Assembly (NCBI GenBank): GCA_964019335.1
Contig: OZ025661.1
Span: 586,001-650,000, forward strand
DNA length: 64,000 nt
DNA from: Diplonema japonicum
Taxonomy: Eukaryota > Euglenozoa > Diplonemea > Diplonemida > Diplonemidae
Direction of reading: 5' to 3'
The notes beneath the pieces are model-generated. The model was not told the origin of the DNA. It was given only the letters and a program-made list of their open reading frames with translations, and made no database searches. The position numbers and the translations under genes were made by a program. Shown here piece after piece: positions 1 to 10,090 of the stretch (its first letter is position 1; each line of letters opens with the position of its first letter).

Positions 1-2295
1 AACAATTATGTAAAAGAAATCCACGAAAGCGAAAAGGAGCTCCGCAAGCTTGAGGATATCAATGCGATCCCTGAATGGGCTTCTTCCGGGAAAGGGCTGG
101 TGGGGTTGCTGACGGACCTTGAGGGAGAGGCAAGGCTAGTGAGCATGCAGCGCACCAATGAAGTCGACAAGAAGCTGTCGCTACTGCGTTCAGAGAAGCC
201 TGCTGATGAGGCCCTTGAGGTGCTGCAGGTTGGGGGTATCGCAACAGCGGAGGATCTGGAAGTGAAGCTTGAGGAGAATAGAAGGCAGGCGGGGTACGAG
301 GAGTCAGGGAGACAGGCGCTGAAGCAGCTGGCACCACACCTGCGATACTTGGAGACCGTCGTAGGAGTGGGCGTTGATTGTGAGCGTGCTGCGAAGCTGC
401 GGGATTCTCTGGACACGAAGGTGAAGGACACTGTGAGGGAGAAGGAAGCCGAAGGGGTGGCGGCGGTGAAGCGGGCGTGCACGATGGTCACCGAAGAGGA
501 GTGGGACCTGTCGGCATTGGAGGAGATCGTTCGGAAGGTGGACAGCGTCTTTGACTACTTCGACACAATGCGCCCTGAGTACAAGGAGCACGTGGGAGAC
601 CCGTCATCACTCCTTGCATCCCTTGCTGGGCTGTGCAAGCACCTGCAGTGGCACATGAATGGCGATGAGATGACTTTCGTGCGCCACCTTCACGTGGCAC
701 AGCTCTTCTCAAGGCTCGACAGTGCAGCTCAGCAGTTCAGTGAGCTCTGCGCCACGCACAACAACGATCTGCAGTCGATTCTGAAGTACGAGCTTCCCAG
801 CGTGGTGGACGACATAGAGCTCTCGAAGGTGGAGGAGAAGCTGGAGCTGTACAGCAAGCTTGGGAAGGCACGGCAACCACAGACCATGAGCAGGGTTGTG
901 AAAGAACAGTTGCTGCAACCTTGTCTTCAAGAAAGAAATTCATGTGATCGCTGAGGAGACAGGGAACGTGCACTTTGCAAAGCTGATGCAGGAGGTGAAA
1001 AGGGAGCTTCAGGGGGGGAAGCGGAGTGTTCTTGTGCTGTTCGAGACGGAGAAGCAAGTGGACGACTACATGAAGCGTGTGGGTGAGACGGAGGACGAGG
1101 CCTTCGTTCGGAAGATGCAGAGGATGGTGGAGGGGCTCACACACGATGAGAGGGTGTCGCGAACGAGGAGGGCGACGACCCCTGGGGTGCTGACCTTTGC
1201 GACTCGTGTACGGGCGTGGGATCGACTTCATCGTGACACAGAAGGAGATGCTGGATGCAGGGGGTCTCCATGTGGTGCAGACCTTCATGGGCCCCATGTC
1301 GGAGCACCTGCAGATCAAGGGACGGGCGGCACGCCAAGGACAGCCAGGCTCCTTCTCCATGCTCGTCGACATCGGGGGGCTCGACAAGTTCGAGATCAGC
1401 AGGGAGCAGGCTCTTGAGGCCTCGAGGGACAGCAAGCTGTACGACCTTGTTCGGAAGAGCAAAGCTTTCTATGCGAAGGACCTGTCACTGCAGAGTGAGG
1501 AGATGAGGCATGCAAAGGAGGACCACGACAGCTCCATGGCATTCAGGCGTAACTTGGGCCTTGGTGGGATGAAGAGGTCCGAACTTGTTGAGAAGCTTGT
1601 GGAGTGGAACAAGGGTCCCAGGGAGCAAGTGCAACAGTCAGTGCTACAGGAAAGCAAGACGGTGATCCTTCTTGACGGGACTAATTCGATGACCCACCTC
1701 ATTCACGGTGCGAAGGCAGTGCTGCGTGAGACCTTCAAGCGTGTCTACTCTATTCTAGAGGAGGCGAAGAAAGGCTCCTTACAGGAGTTACAACCACAAG
1801 CTGTTCGAGTGCTCGAAGTGGTGTGACGATGCTGGGTCATTGTACGAGTTCCTTCAGTGTGTGCGGGCAGAAGGCGGCTGGGGTGAGGAAGCAGTGGAGG
1901 CAGGTCTGCAGCACGTGAACGGGGAGGCAGGGGTGACACAAGTGATCCTCATGGGCGATGCACCTGCCAACTCTGCGGAAAAGTTACAGCAGGCTAAATC
2001 AAGCAACTACACCGTCTCGACCGACTGGGAGACAGAGACACGTTCGTTGACCAAGAAAGGAATCCCGGTCCTTGCCTTCCACCTTTGTAGCCGGGCGAAG
2101 GAGAACTTCGAACAGATCGCAAGCAGGACAGGTGGGCAGTGCAAGGGGCTGGATGTCTCTGCTGCAGGCAGCTCGGATGTGCTGATGGACCTGTGGAGTG
2201 TGCAGGTGCTGCGTGACATTGGCGGCGATGAGCTGGAGGCCATGTACAAGAAGCGCTATGCCACAGGGAGCCACACTGAGGGGACATCGGCTTGA
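1..2295 (+). pseudogene. SecA-like helicase C-terminal / von Willebrand A protein, 5' truncated, frames broken
   Basis: Coding is open from base 1, so the N-terminus lies outside the window. The first ~300 residues are helical and charged. After these come SecA-type helicase motifs: GRGIDF, then GGLHVV and, ~14 residues on, KGRAARQGQPGS (compare bacterial SecA GRGTDI and RGRSGRQGDPG). A von Willebrand A domain follows, with a DGTNS metal-site variant and a GGWGEEAVEAGL segment. Four frame segments are needed. 1-894 (frame 1) joins 932 onward by a plausible 37-nt intron, 895-931 (gttgtg...tcaag). A shift near 1205 (frame 2 to 0) lies within the GRGIDF region, and a 1-nt shift near 1787 (0 to 1) precedes YNHKLFEC; neither has room for an intron. 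It is therefore a pseudogene or carries indel errors. SecA/vWA fusions are known in some protists; the cellular role is unknown. Stop TGA at 2293. Confidence 0.6.
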
Positions 2296-2431
2296 TTTCA
2301 AGGTGCTGAGAGTATTCTTTGATTTAACCATTTAAAGGACGGGTGGGGCTTTTGGTGACAACCCATAAGGGCCGATTCTTTTTTGAAGACTTGCTTACTT
2401 TGTTCGCCTGTCTCTTTATCACAAACATACA

Positions 2432-2577
2432 AAAAAAAACTAGTTTGGCGCTCTATTTGTTTGTGCGAAATGCGAGCGGAATTTTACCCCCCTAATAAAA
2501 CAACCTAATAAACACCTAATATAACAACTCATTAGCAGCCATCAACTAGTTTTTAGCCTCGACAATAGTATTGTTAA
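2432..2577 (-). repeat. CTAGTT-bounded dispersed repeat, copy 1
   Basis: Read on the minus strand it gives ATTGTCGAGGCTAAAAACTAG, then a TTATTAGG stretch, AAATTCCGCTCG and CACAAACAAAT, ending in AACTAGTTTTTT. The same order of blocks is at 38865-38965 and 39002-39095 on the plus strand. The short, roughly inverted ends (AAAACTAGTT / AACTAGTTTT) suggest a MITE-like element. This copy is longer because the TTATTAGG part is expanded. Confidence 0.6.
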
Positions 2578-2800
2578 AACAAAAATAAAAAAAAAATTGC
2601 AAGCAAAAGAAGGGTGTGTAAGGTGCCGGCATCTCCTCCTAGACTGCCCGTCCAAAGCGGCCACGGGACCCTCAGGGACAAACACGTCGACACCTGCTTC
2701 TTTCGAATCCTGCTTTTTTTTCTTTTTTTTTTCTAGTGTTATTTGTTCCCCCCCCCCCTTTTTTTTCATTTCAGCCACTGGGAGCTCCTTTTTTTTTATT

Positions 2801-2850
2801 AGGCGATCCTGTCACATACTGCAGGTTCCCTTCAAAGACATCTTTATTTT
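2801..2850 (+). repeat. ~50-bp CACATACTGCAGGT motif, copy a
   Basis: Variant with GGCGATCCTG, CACATACTGCAGGT and TCCCTTCAAAGACATC followed by T-rich DNA. It is one of seven clear copies in the window, all on the plus strand. It interrupts a repeat block whose other copy (4440-4560) lacks it. Confidence 0.7.
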
Positions 2851-3849
2851 AACGTTGACCACTGCTACTGGTATTGGTAATTAATTAACTCGGGCTATCT
2901 TTCCTTCCAATCTCAGCTTACCCTTTTTGTACAGGAGCAACCTCTGCTTCCTGGTACAGGGAGGCTCCTCTTCTTTTTTTTTTGCTGCGGATTTGCCGTC
3001 TTTCTTCTTTATATAGGGGACCAATGTTTCCAACCTCCCTGTGGTGGTTCCTGGTAATGTGGTTTGGAGAAACACAAGCGAAAGGGAAACTCTCGTTCTA
3101 AAGCCGTACACGTGGGGAAACCTGGACGGGGGTGGAGAGCCCACCCGCGTGGCGCCAGTTAGCATCGCCCTCAACGGAGAGTCCCTTATCCCATTACATC
3201 GAACAAGGAGGTGGCTTCACCAGGTCAGGCAAGTAGCCTCCCCGCGGCATCGTGCCAGTGAAGCAAGCCTTCCACAACTCTCTAGTTGGTGTTTAATTGC
3301 TTCTGTGGCCCCTCTCCCTATATTTCAATTTCCAAGCTTTCTTTACCTCTCCAATTTTACTTTCTACGGGACCACAGGGGACTTGGGAGGCTTCGGGGCG
3401 AAGTTTCACAAGGTGTCACATACTGCATGGCACCACTAAAATCGAGACAACCTTTTTTTCCTTTTCTTTTTTCTCTTTCTTTTCTACTTTTTTATCTTAA
3501 CCACTAAAGGACCATGAGGACATATGTGTCCTTAAGAAAATTTTTCTTTTCTATGTGACACTTTTTGTGCCCCACAGCCCCTGGACTTTACTAAGACCCA
3601 TTGTTCCGCGATTTCTTTTTATTTGAAATACCCTTTTGCACGAAGAACAAACACAAAAACCCGTCCCCAAGGGGGTTGCTTGGTGTCCTTTGTACTTAGT
3701 ACTTGAGAGCAGCTTCTCAGGACCTTCGGAAGTGATTTCAAGTGCCCAGCACCACCTCAGATGAGGGTGGTGCGTTTGGGCACAAATATCAACCGTATAC
3801 CGGCCAAGAAATGACATGGGTACAGGGGTCCAGCAACATCGAACGGCGA

Positions 3850-4340
3850 CATGGATAGGCTACAGCTTTTCAGTTTGTTTATCGCAAACAGCTTGCTGAG
3901 GTCCATTATCAGCTGTTCAAAGGTGTATGCCACATCCAAGGGCACCACATCCGACGCAGACGTGGCACGCACTGAACACCTGGATAGCCGTCTGGGTTCT
4001 GCCCGCCTTGATGGACGAAGTCTGCAGGGCGGGCGTCAAGGACTACTGGTCTACAAAGGAAGAGATTGCAACGCCTTACATAGGCCGTGTCCTGTCCTGG
4101 GCCGCGCCACATTTCTCCATATCTTCTTGTTGTGTCCACTTTGGCTCACAGGGCAACGGGACACTATCAAAAGTGGAGACGCTGCATTCCCGGACTCCCC
4201 CAGCTGGAAAGCTCCTTCTCCCGCCTTAAGCACAGCGTTTTTCAACCAGCTAAACGCAAGCGCTATGGCCTTAAGGTGACCCGGGGGACACGGTACCATG
4301 GCTTCTGCGACAGTTCGAGCATCGTGGTCACTGGGTTAGA
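3850..4340 (+). pseudogene. Possible piggyBac-like transposase relic
   Basis: One frame (3927-4229) contains a short stretch reading KDYWSTKEEIATPYIGRVLSW. This resembles the region of piggyBac-type transposases where a D-Y-W-S/T motif is followed by T-P and a conserved R-F/V segment and then an H-F pair; here HFGS follows. Reading on needs frame changes (toward GHYQKW and RLKHSVFQP). There is no intact catalytic triad, no terminal repeats were identified, and the call rests on one short similarity. Confidence 0.3.
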
Positions 4341-4795
4341 TGGATAAGCTTTTCTAATTACCAGCTCTTCTGCTCTCTTTTGAGTACGGGTATGCATGCA
4401 CTTTTTTCGCCAAAACCCCCGGTCTTTTAGTGGTTTGTTGTTATTTGTTTCCCCCCCCCTTTTTTTTCATTTCAGCCGTGAGAGCTCCTTTTACTAACGT
4501 TGACCACTGCTACTGGTTCCAATCTCAGTTTACCCTCTATCAGAGGTGCTACAATCTTTTTTTTGGGGGGGGTGAGTAACAGGAACAATTTCTTCGGGCC
4601 TGTTTCTGGTGTTCGTTTTTTTTTTTTTTTTTTTTTGCCCATAAGGGACACACCCTGGACCCGTACTCTACAGCGATCTACAAGGCAATCTCTACTCTGG
4701 GACGACTTTGCACACGTCATTCGAACAAGTCCCTTTTCATATCATGCTGGGAAGCGTACAGGAGAGCAAGGGATCAAGGCTCTCCATCATTTCCG

Positions 4796-5966
4796 ATGGG
4801 ACCATTTGCCAATGCAGACCTGTGGCTCCGAGAAATAGGGTCAAGGTGGAAGGACTTCCAGACGAAGATACTACCGCAAGGCAAACAGCTCCTGAAACAC
4901 GAGATCAGGACGCTGCTGAAAGCCAAACTACGTGAGGATCTGGCCGAAGAGCGAGACACCTACCAGGGGGTCGAAACAGGCATTGACGAGGAGAAAACGA
5001 ACTTCCTCCACAACGAGGTGACGACCACCAACCCACAGAAAGCAAGGAGGATACTTTGTGCCATTGCGGGCGCGATGCTTCCCCTACACCCCAGAGTTCA
5101 CGGCGACATGAACGGCTCACATACGAAATGCCTGGGGTGTGGCACACCATATAACATTGGGAACGGGACCAGCTCCCTACTACAGCATACGATCTGGCAA
5201 TGCCCGGCGCACGCCGACTACAGAACGGCCAACACTGACCGCATTCGGCTGGTGTAAGACCACGTCAGCTGGCCAAGCTGCACCCGTCTACACGGCATTA
5301 CCTCTGGACATAAGCCTGACAAGTGTCAAGGAACTACACCTGATGTTTGCGGAAATTGCGGGGAAACTCGAGAGCCTGCACGCCGAGAAACAGGTCAGAT
5401 ACGATAATCTACACTTCTGGAAAAGACCATTCCAACCGGGAAACCTATTAGAACCGAAACCCCTCATTTGGTATCACAAGCACGGGCTGGGGAAGAAGTA
5501 CTTCCCGGGGCTGATCCCGTTTGTCCTCAAATGGCTGAGTGCCCTGAAATGGGGCAAGGATGGAGGGCAAGTGTCCAAGGCGGAGCTTGCTGTCGACTTC
5601 ATAGCAACGGAGAGAATCCACATGGGTGGTGAAGACCTGGCATGCTGGGCTAGGAAAATCGGAAGAATCCTCAACGTCCTGGACAGGGCACACAGAACAG
5701 GAACTGGGAATCACCTGATTCCAGCAGAAACTATGAAGTCAGTACACTCACTGCGTACCCTGGGGCTCCACAGCCATTCCATCATTGGATACTCCACTCG
5801 TCCAGTCTTCACGTCCCCGAAGGCAACCCACCCGATCCTAGAGGAGCAACTGCGAACTCATTGCATCCTCAACAACTCGCTAGTCGGTTTCACGCCCAAG
5901 CTGCTGATGAGATACTACGACGGGCCTAAGGCACTACCACGACAGAAGGGATCAAACACTAGATGA
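4796..5966 (+). pseudogene. C-terminal part of a LINE (family B) reverse transcriptase polyprotein, frameshifted
   Basis: Two overlapping frames, 4796-5257 and then ~5240-5966, give one broken C-terminal region. The first contains CLGCGTPYN followed by LLQHTIWQC, a CxxC...H...C zinc site typical of the region after RT in many non-LTR elements. The second contains ELAVDFIATE, resembling the SW-x-EL-x-x-DF block seen in C-terminal domains of some protist LINEs. A related fragment (LELAIDFIVTEG) occurs at 44281. The RT core itself is not visible. Twelve bases beyond the stop begins the ~50-bp motif (5980), also found just after the 44281 fragment, so the motif may be the 3' end of this family. 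Confidence 0.5.
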
Positions 5967-5979
5967 GTTGATTGTCGTT

Positions 5980-6028
5980 AGGCGATCCTGCCACATACTG
6001 CAGGTTCCCTTCAATGACATCTTTTTTT
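5980..6028 (+). repeat. ~50-bp CACATACTGCAGGT motif, copy b
   Basis: GGCGATCCTGCCACATACTG then CAGGTTCCCTTCAATGACATC and a T run. It lies directly downstream of the family B LINE remnant. Confidence 0.7.
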
Positions 6029-7020
6029 CAATTGTGAAACTTTCTTGCTTACCCCTCATTGGGCTCTGAGTTCTCGTGGTTTAACAAATCTTCCTCCTTC
6101 CTTGATCATCGAGAACACTTAGGGTGTTCTTTGTTCTTTTTCTTCTTTTTTTTCGGATCGTTTTTTATTACCTTATGCAATGAACTTGGCGGGGGGGGAG
6201 GGGGGAAAGAGCAAAGACAGGACCCAGCTGCATGGCCTGCTGTCATGATGGTGCTGGGGTACATGGGGTGCGGGAAGACGGAACCTACGCCACAAGGAGC
6301 CGATGAGACACCACAAGAAGAAGCGAAAGGGAGGCGTATGCCCGGACGTGAACCTTGGCCATGGCACCAAATTGGTAAAGACCAACACGGATCGTGCGCC
6401 GGAACTACCTCTGCTTGTCGAATGGCGGTCCAAGAGTGCGAAGCACGGGCAGTGGTGCGACGGGCAGGCGGAGCCGTGGACTTCCTCAGGGCAAGCCGAC
6501 GGTCGGGTAAGGCCGCCGTTCATGCGCTAGCTGAAGAACACAGCGGGTCTGGGGACAAACTCTCGCACTCTAAACTGGCGACGGCCGGGGTCGTCGAAAC
6601 GGAGAGGGAGTGGACTCCAGAAGCCATGATACGAGTATGCAGGCACGTACTCGGCGAGGAGACTAAAACCGCGGAGGAGCTAGGGGATCACATGCGGTTT
6701 GTCCGGATAGTGCGACATGATCAGACTGGAACGGCCGCCCGGGGCATCCTCTGCTCAACCCGGCGGACGTGGGAGGCCCTTCTCCGTCGCTTGATCAGTG
6801 CCGTCGAATGCGCGCTATATTTTATAAGTACATATAACAATCGATTGAAAGAAAAAGAATGCATACCAAGGGGTGCGGGAAGACGGTGACAGTGCACTGC
6901 CTGGCGGGGTCGGACCTGTCTCCCAATCACTTCGAGGAGGTGGACATCTTGCTCTGCGGCAAAGGGGGCCTTTTTTTTTCTTCAATCCCGTTTCTTGAAG
7001 GGACCAAAAACCTACCCCAG

Positions 7021-7373
7021 CACAGCAGCAGACCAATCCAACGAGACTAGATAGTGCAAAAGAAAAAGAAATCCACCCCCAAAAAAAAAGTACACTCCAA
7101 CAACGTCAGCCAGAAATTAATAAAAAAAACACAAATGGGGATGAAAAAGTTGAAGGGCCGTAGGGTGCTCAAAAACGACCATGTCAAAATGGGTAAGTGC
7201 GTAGATTGAGCATCTCGGTCGGGACAAAAAAAGGCAGCATCAGGACCCCTCAGATGTCTCAGACCGGGAGAAGTGCCTTTCTGCGGGTGGAGCATCGGCC
7301 TCGAAATCGACCTTCTATTAGTTATAGCACAGCAGCAGACCAATCTGACGAGATTAGATAGTGCAAAAGAAAA
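7021..7373. repeat. 46-bp direct repeats flanking ~260 bp
   Basis: CACAGCAGCAGACCAATC begins both 7021-7068 and 7328-7373. The copies match over about 46 bases, with a few differences, through GAGA/GATTAGATAGTGCAAAAG. This could be a degenerate solo element, a tandem duplication or the ends of a short insertion. No coding sequence lies between them. Confidence 0.6.
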
Positions 7374-7579
7374 CAAAACCTAGATAGGCTATACAAGGTT
7401 TCACAGACCTCGCACCCTATGATTTAGTTTCCACCTTTTCCATTTTCTTTCCACTTTTAACTATTAAAGGACGAAGCGCTAGATATCTAGTGATCAAAAA
7501 TTAAAAGAATCTTATGATGGGATACCTCGGTATACCATCGGCGGTTATAGTGACAACACCCGTGTTACATGGCGACAAA

Positions 7580-7881
7580 GGTGGTGGGGATAACATGAAA
7601 ATATAAGAAAAACATCAGATGTGTTGTTCGCTGTTGACCTCCTCGTCAGTCATCACCGGGGAAGATCATAGCAGATGCTCAGGGTGACGAACAGGCAGCA
7701 AACTGCATGAGCGCAGAATCTTGGTTACCCGGGACGCCCCGGCTGGGGTTGAGCTGTACACCGCACGCATTAAGGACACGGCGCGGAACGCAGAAGAAGC
7801 TACAACGGCCGCGGTGCGCCCCCTGTAATCAAGTAGACAGTTCTTGTGCAGGGCGCCGCCAACACCGGCCTCCTTTAACTC
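7580..7881 (+). repeat. ~300-bp dispersed repeat, copy 1
   Basis: Starts GGTGGTGGGGATAACATG, runs through GTGTTGTTCGCTGTTGACC and GAATCTTGGTTACCCGGGAC, and ends near CACCGGCCTCC. It is nearly the same as 39442-39745 over most of its length. The last ~75 bases recur alone at 8597-8670. It has no tRNA-like boxes or long ORF, so its class is unknown (SINE-like or LINE 3' end). Confidence 0.75.
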
Positions 7882-8596
7882 ATATATAAGTTTTTGTATA
7901 GACATTTTAAGTACCATAGTCCCTTGCCCTTGCACAGAATGACCTAGTTCCGCGATTTCTTTTCCATCGAAAATCACTTTTGGCCCCTAGATTAACCTCC
8001 AAAAACACCCTCGAAACCAGTTTTTGGTGGCACGAAAGCTCATATGAGCAGTACTGATTCGGACGAGTTCGGGAGTGCCCAAGGAGATTCTCACTGACGA
8101 TGAGACCTAGCGCCAGTAGTGACGAGAAGAGTGAAAATATGCCCAGCCAAGGCCTTCACGCGGAGGAACCGCCTTGGGGACCTTCCAGAGAACGAGATGC
8201 AAGCGAAACGGACTTCGGTGGGGCGGAAAACGAAGGATGAGGCGAGCAGGACCTTTCAGAGAACTGGTTCGGTGTGTCAGCTCATCCGATTGAGGGACAG
8301 GAAAGCTTTTTTTGTTGTTATCGACGCTACCGGACGGTCCTCAGCCTGCAAAAATAAAGAGAAAGAAGGTGAAGGAGGATGGAACCTGGAAGAAAACCCC
8401 CGTACCTATCCGGAAGGCGGCATGTACCTATAATAAGCATATGGCTGTGGTGTCGATACGATGGACTCAAAAGGATCGCACCACCTCTGCAGACTTCAGA
8501 GAGCACAAAGGATACATGAAACTCTTCTGGTGGGCTCTAGATGTGACAATAGTTAACTGCCATGCACTTCAAGTAGAATATGGTTCAGAGATGCTG

Positions 8597-8670
8597 CGGT
8601 GCACCCCCTGCAATCAAGTAGACAGCTCTTGTGCAGGGCGCCGCCGACACCGGCCTCCTTTAACTCTTAT
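8597..8670 (+). repeat. Partial copy of the ~300-bp dispersed repeat
   Basis: Matches only the 3' ~75 bases of 7580-7881 (CCCCCTGCAATCAAGTAGAC through CACCGGCCTCCTTTAACTC). A 5'-truncated copy is what retrotransposition of a short element would give. Confidence 0.65.
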
Positions 8671-9188
8671 AACTTTTTTTTTTAATGCGGTACCAAACGC
8701 AAACTCCAAGTTTTGGAAGGGTGGAAGGTTCACACAAGTTCTCTTCCGTGAACGGTGTTCCCTATTTCTTTTTTTATTATGCCTTTCTTCATCTTAACTC
8801 CTTTTAACCAAGAACTCACAGATTACAAATAGCACAAATCTTTGTCGTCTCTTGTCGCTCGACTGTGAGAGCTACTCCACGGGCCCATGTCGCCTGGCAG
8901 CACAGCGTGGGTCGAAGCGCCCGTTCGGTTTTAGCCCGTTTTGTCCCCCGCCTCGGACTTTTTACGACCTTAGCACCCCTTTTCGTTTTGGTTTTAACTC
9001 CGTATTCCAGACCAAGTCCGGCCTTACTTTATGGGTGTCGATTATGGACCTGAATTCCATGGTGAAACAGCGTGCCCTCTCGTTGTCCTTCTCGTCAGCA
9101 GCGTATCGCCCAAAACGGGCCTTCCAGGCAAACGTGGTGGGAGCTGCCACCCCCCCTTATGTAAAAAAACTTCTTCCCAGAAAACCTT

Positions 9189-9259
9189 CCGGACGGAAAA
9201 ATGTCCGGGTTTTTTTGGTGTCCAGGAGTTTTTCCGTCCGACATTATTCATTTTACAGT
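9189..9259. repeat. Inverted repeat related to the 13.35-kb hairpin element
   Basis: Arms CGGACGGAAAAATGTCCGG and CCAGGAGTTTTTCCGTCCG are near complementary. The right side ends in ATTTTACAGTAATAA, the same terminus as the element at 13348-13438, and the internal AAAAATGTCCGG is shared. Likely a degenerate MITE of the same family. Confidence 0.55.
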
Positions 9260-9647
9260 AATAATAATGAGATTTTGGAGTTAAATAGTGGCGCTTCAGA
9301 GAAAAAATGGGTCTCGTCGTGAAAAAAAAATGCACCCAACCCCTTTTTAGGGTAGGTATTTTGACTATTTTTGGCCATCTGAGGCCATTCCGGCCCTTAA
9401 AAGTGGGAATAAGTGCTTTACTTCCCCTTTAAATTCCACGGCGAAATAGCTACCCCGTTTACCTTAGGAAAATCCCCAAAAAGGCGGCTGCGTGAAAAAA
9501 AAACAGCAGTGAAAGCAGTGAAGAGTGCTGAGTGACTCAAATGACGAAGAGTGAAATAAAACGACTTACTTGCCGCCAAATGAGCCATTATTTAACTCTC
9601 GTTACCAATTGATGTCTCTCAGTTTCTCTTTTTTTTTTTCTTCTTTC

Positions 9648-9690
9648 AAGCGTCCTGCCAATACCACAGGTACCCTTAAGTTTCTCTTTT
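9648..9690 (+). repeat. ~50-bp CACATACTGCAGGT motif, copy c
   Basis: Second subtype: GCGTCCTGCC, ATACCACAGGTACCCTTAAG, followed by T-rich DNA. Confidence 0.6.
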
Positions 9691-9942
9691 TTTCTTTCTT
9701 TTTCTTTTTTGAATCCCACACGACACATCGGATGATGTAAACCCTTAATCCCTAAACGCCAGAGCGGATGTTTGTCCTTATTTCAAAATTTGCTTTTTCA
9801 CTCAGTCTTTTTTGGGTGGGTTACAATTCCTTCCATCTTCGTCAAAACATAGCGACATGGCTGCCTTCACGAATATACTCTTTCACAGGGTAGTAGATCT
9901 TTATGCACACTGGTTTTGTTTCTCTCTCTTTTTATTTTTTTG

Positions 9943-9985
9943 AGGCGTCCTGCCGCATACCTCAGGTACCCTTAAATGGCTCTAT
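9943..9985 (+). repeat. ~50-bp CACATACTGCAGGT motif, copy d
   Basis: Second subtype: GGCGTCCTGCCGCATAC, CTCAGGTACCCTTAAATGGC, then T-rich DNA. It lies ~150 bases upstream of the threonine dehydratase start. Confidence 0.65.
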
Positions 9986-10052
9986 TTTTTTTTCTTTTTC
10001 TTTCTTCTTTTTATTCCTCACTCCCTATCACAACAAAAAAGTGGACAATACA

Positions 10053-10085
<33 letters not shown>

Positions 10086-10090
10086 ACAAC

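Larger units (their letters stand above)
2296..4795. other. Repeat-rich intergenic region with degraded elements
   Basis: No intact gene was recognised. It holds a minus-oriented copy of the CTAGTT repeat (2432-2577) and a pair of related blocks at 2735-2960 and 4440-4560. These share a C/T run, TTTCATTTCAGCC, GAGCTCC, and CGTTGACCACTGCTACTGG followed by a CAATCTCAG stretch. The first block carries one copy of the ~50-bp CACATACTGCAGGT motif that the second lacks. A possible transposase relic lies at 3850-4340. The segment 3041-3240 looks weakly coding but matches nothing I recognise. Confidence 0.5.
6029..10042. other. Repeat and relic region without an intact gene
   Basis: A continuous frame, 6059-6889, has a Phe-rich start encoded by a poly-T tract and no recognised domain. 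It contains GYMGCGKT, and a second GCGKT is encoded near 6875, so a decayed P-loop gene or element is possible. A ~46-bp direct repeat flanks 7069-7327. A dispersed repeat lies at 7580-7881 with a partial copy at 8597-8670. Inverted-repeat elements lie at 9189-9259 and around 9535-9600. Frames at 8119-8433, 8312-8797 and 8852-9322 show no coding character. Confidence 0.5.

Noticed and set aside
6059-6889. 276-codon frame
   Set aside because: Begins in poly-T derived Phe runs, no recognisable domain, competing frames of equal quality. GCGKT alone is not enough to call a gene.
8852-9322. 156-codon frame with basic composition
   Set aside because: Covers an inverted repeat and has no family resemblance; codon usage does not resemble neighbouring genes.
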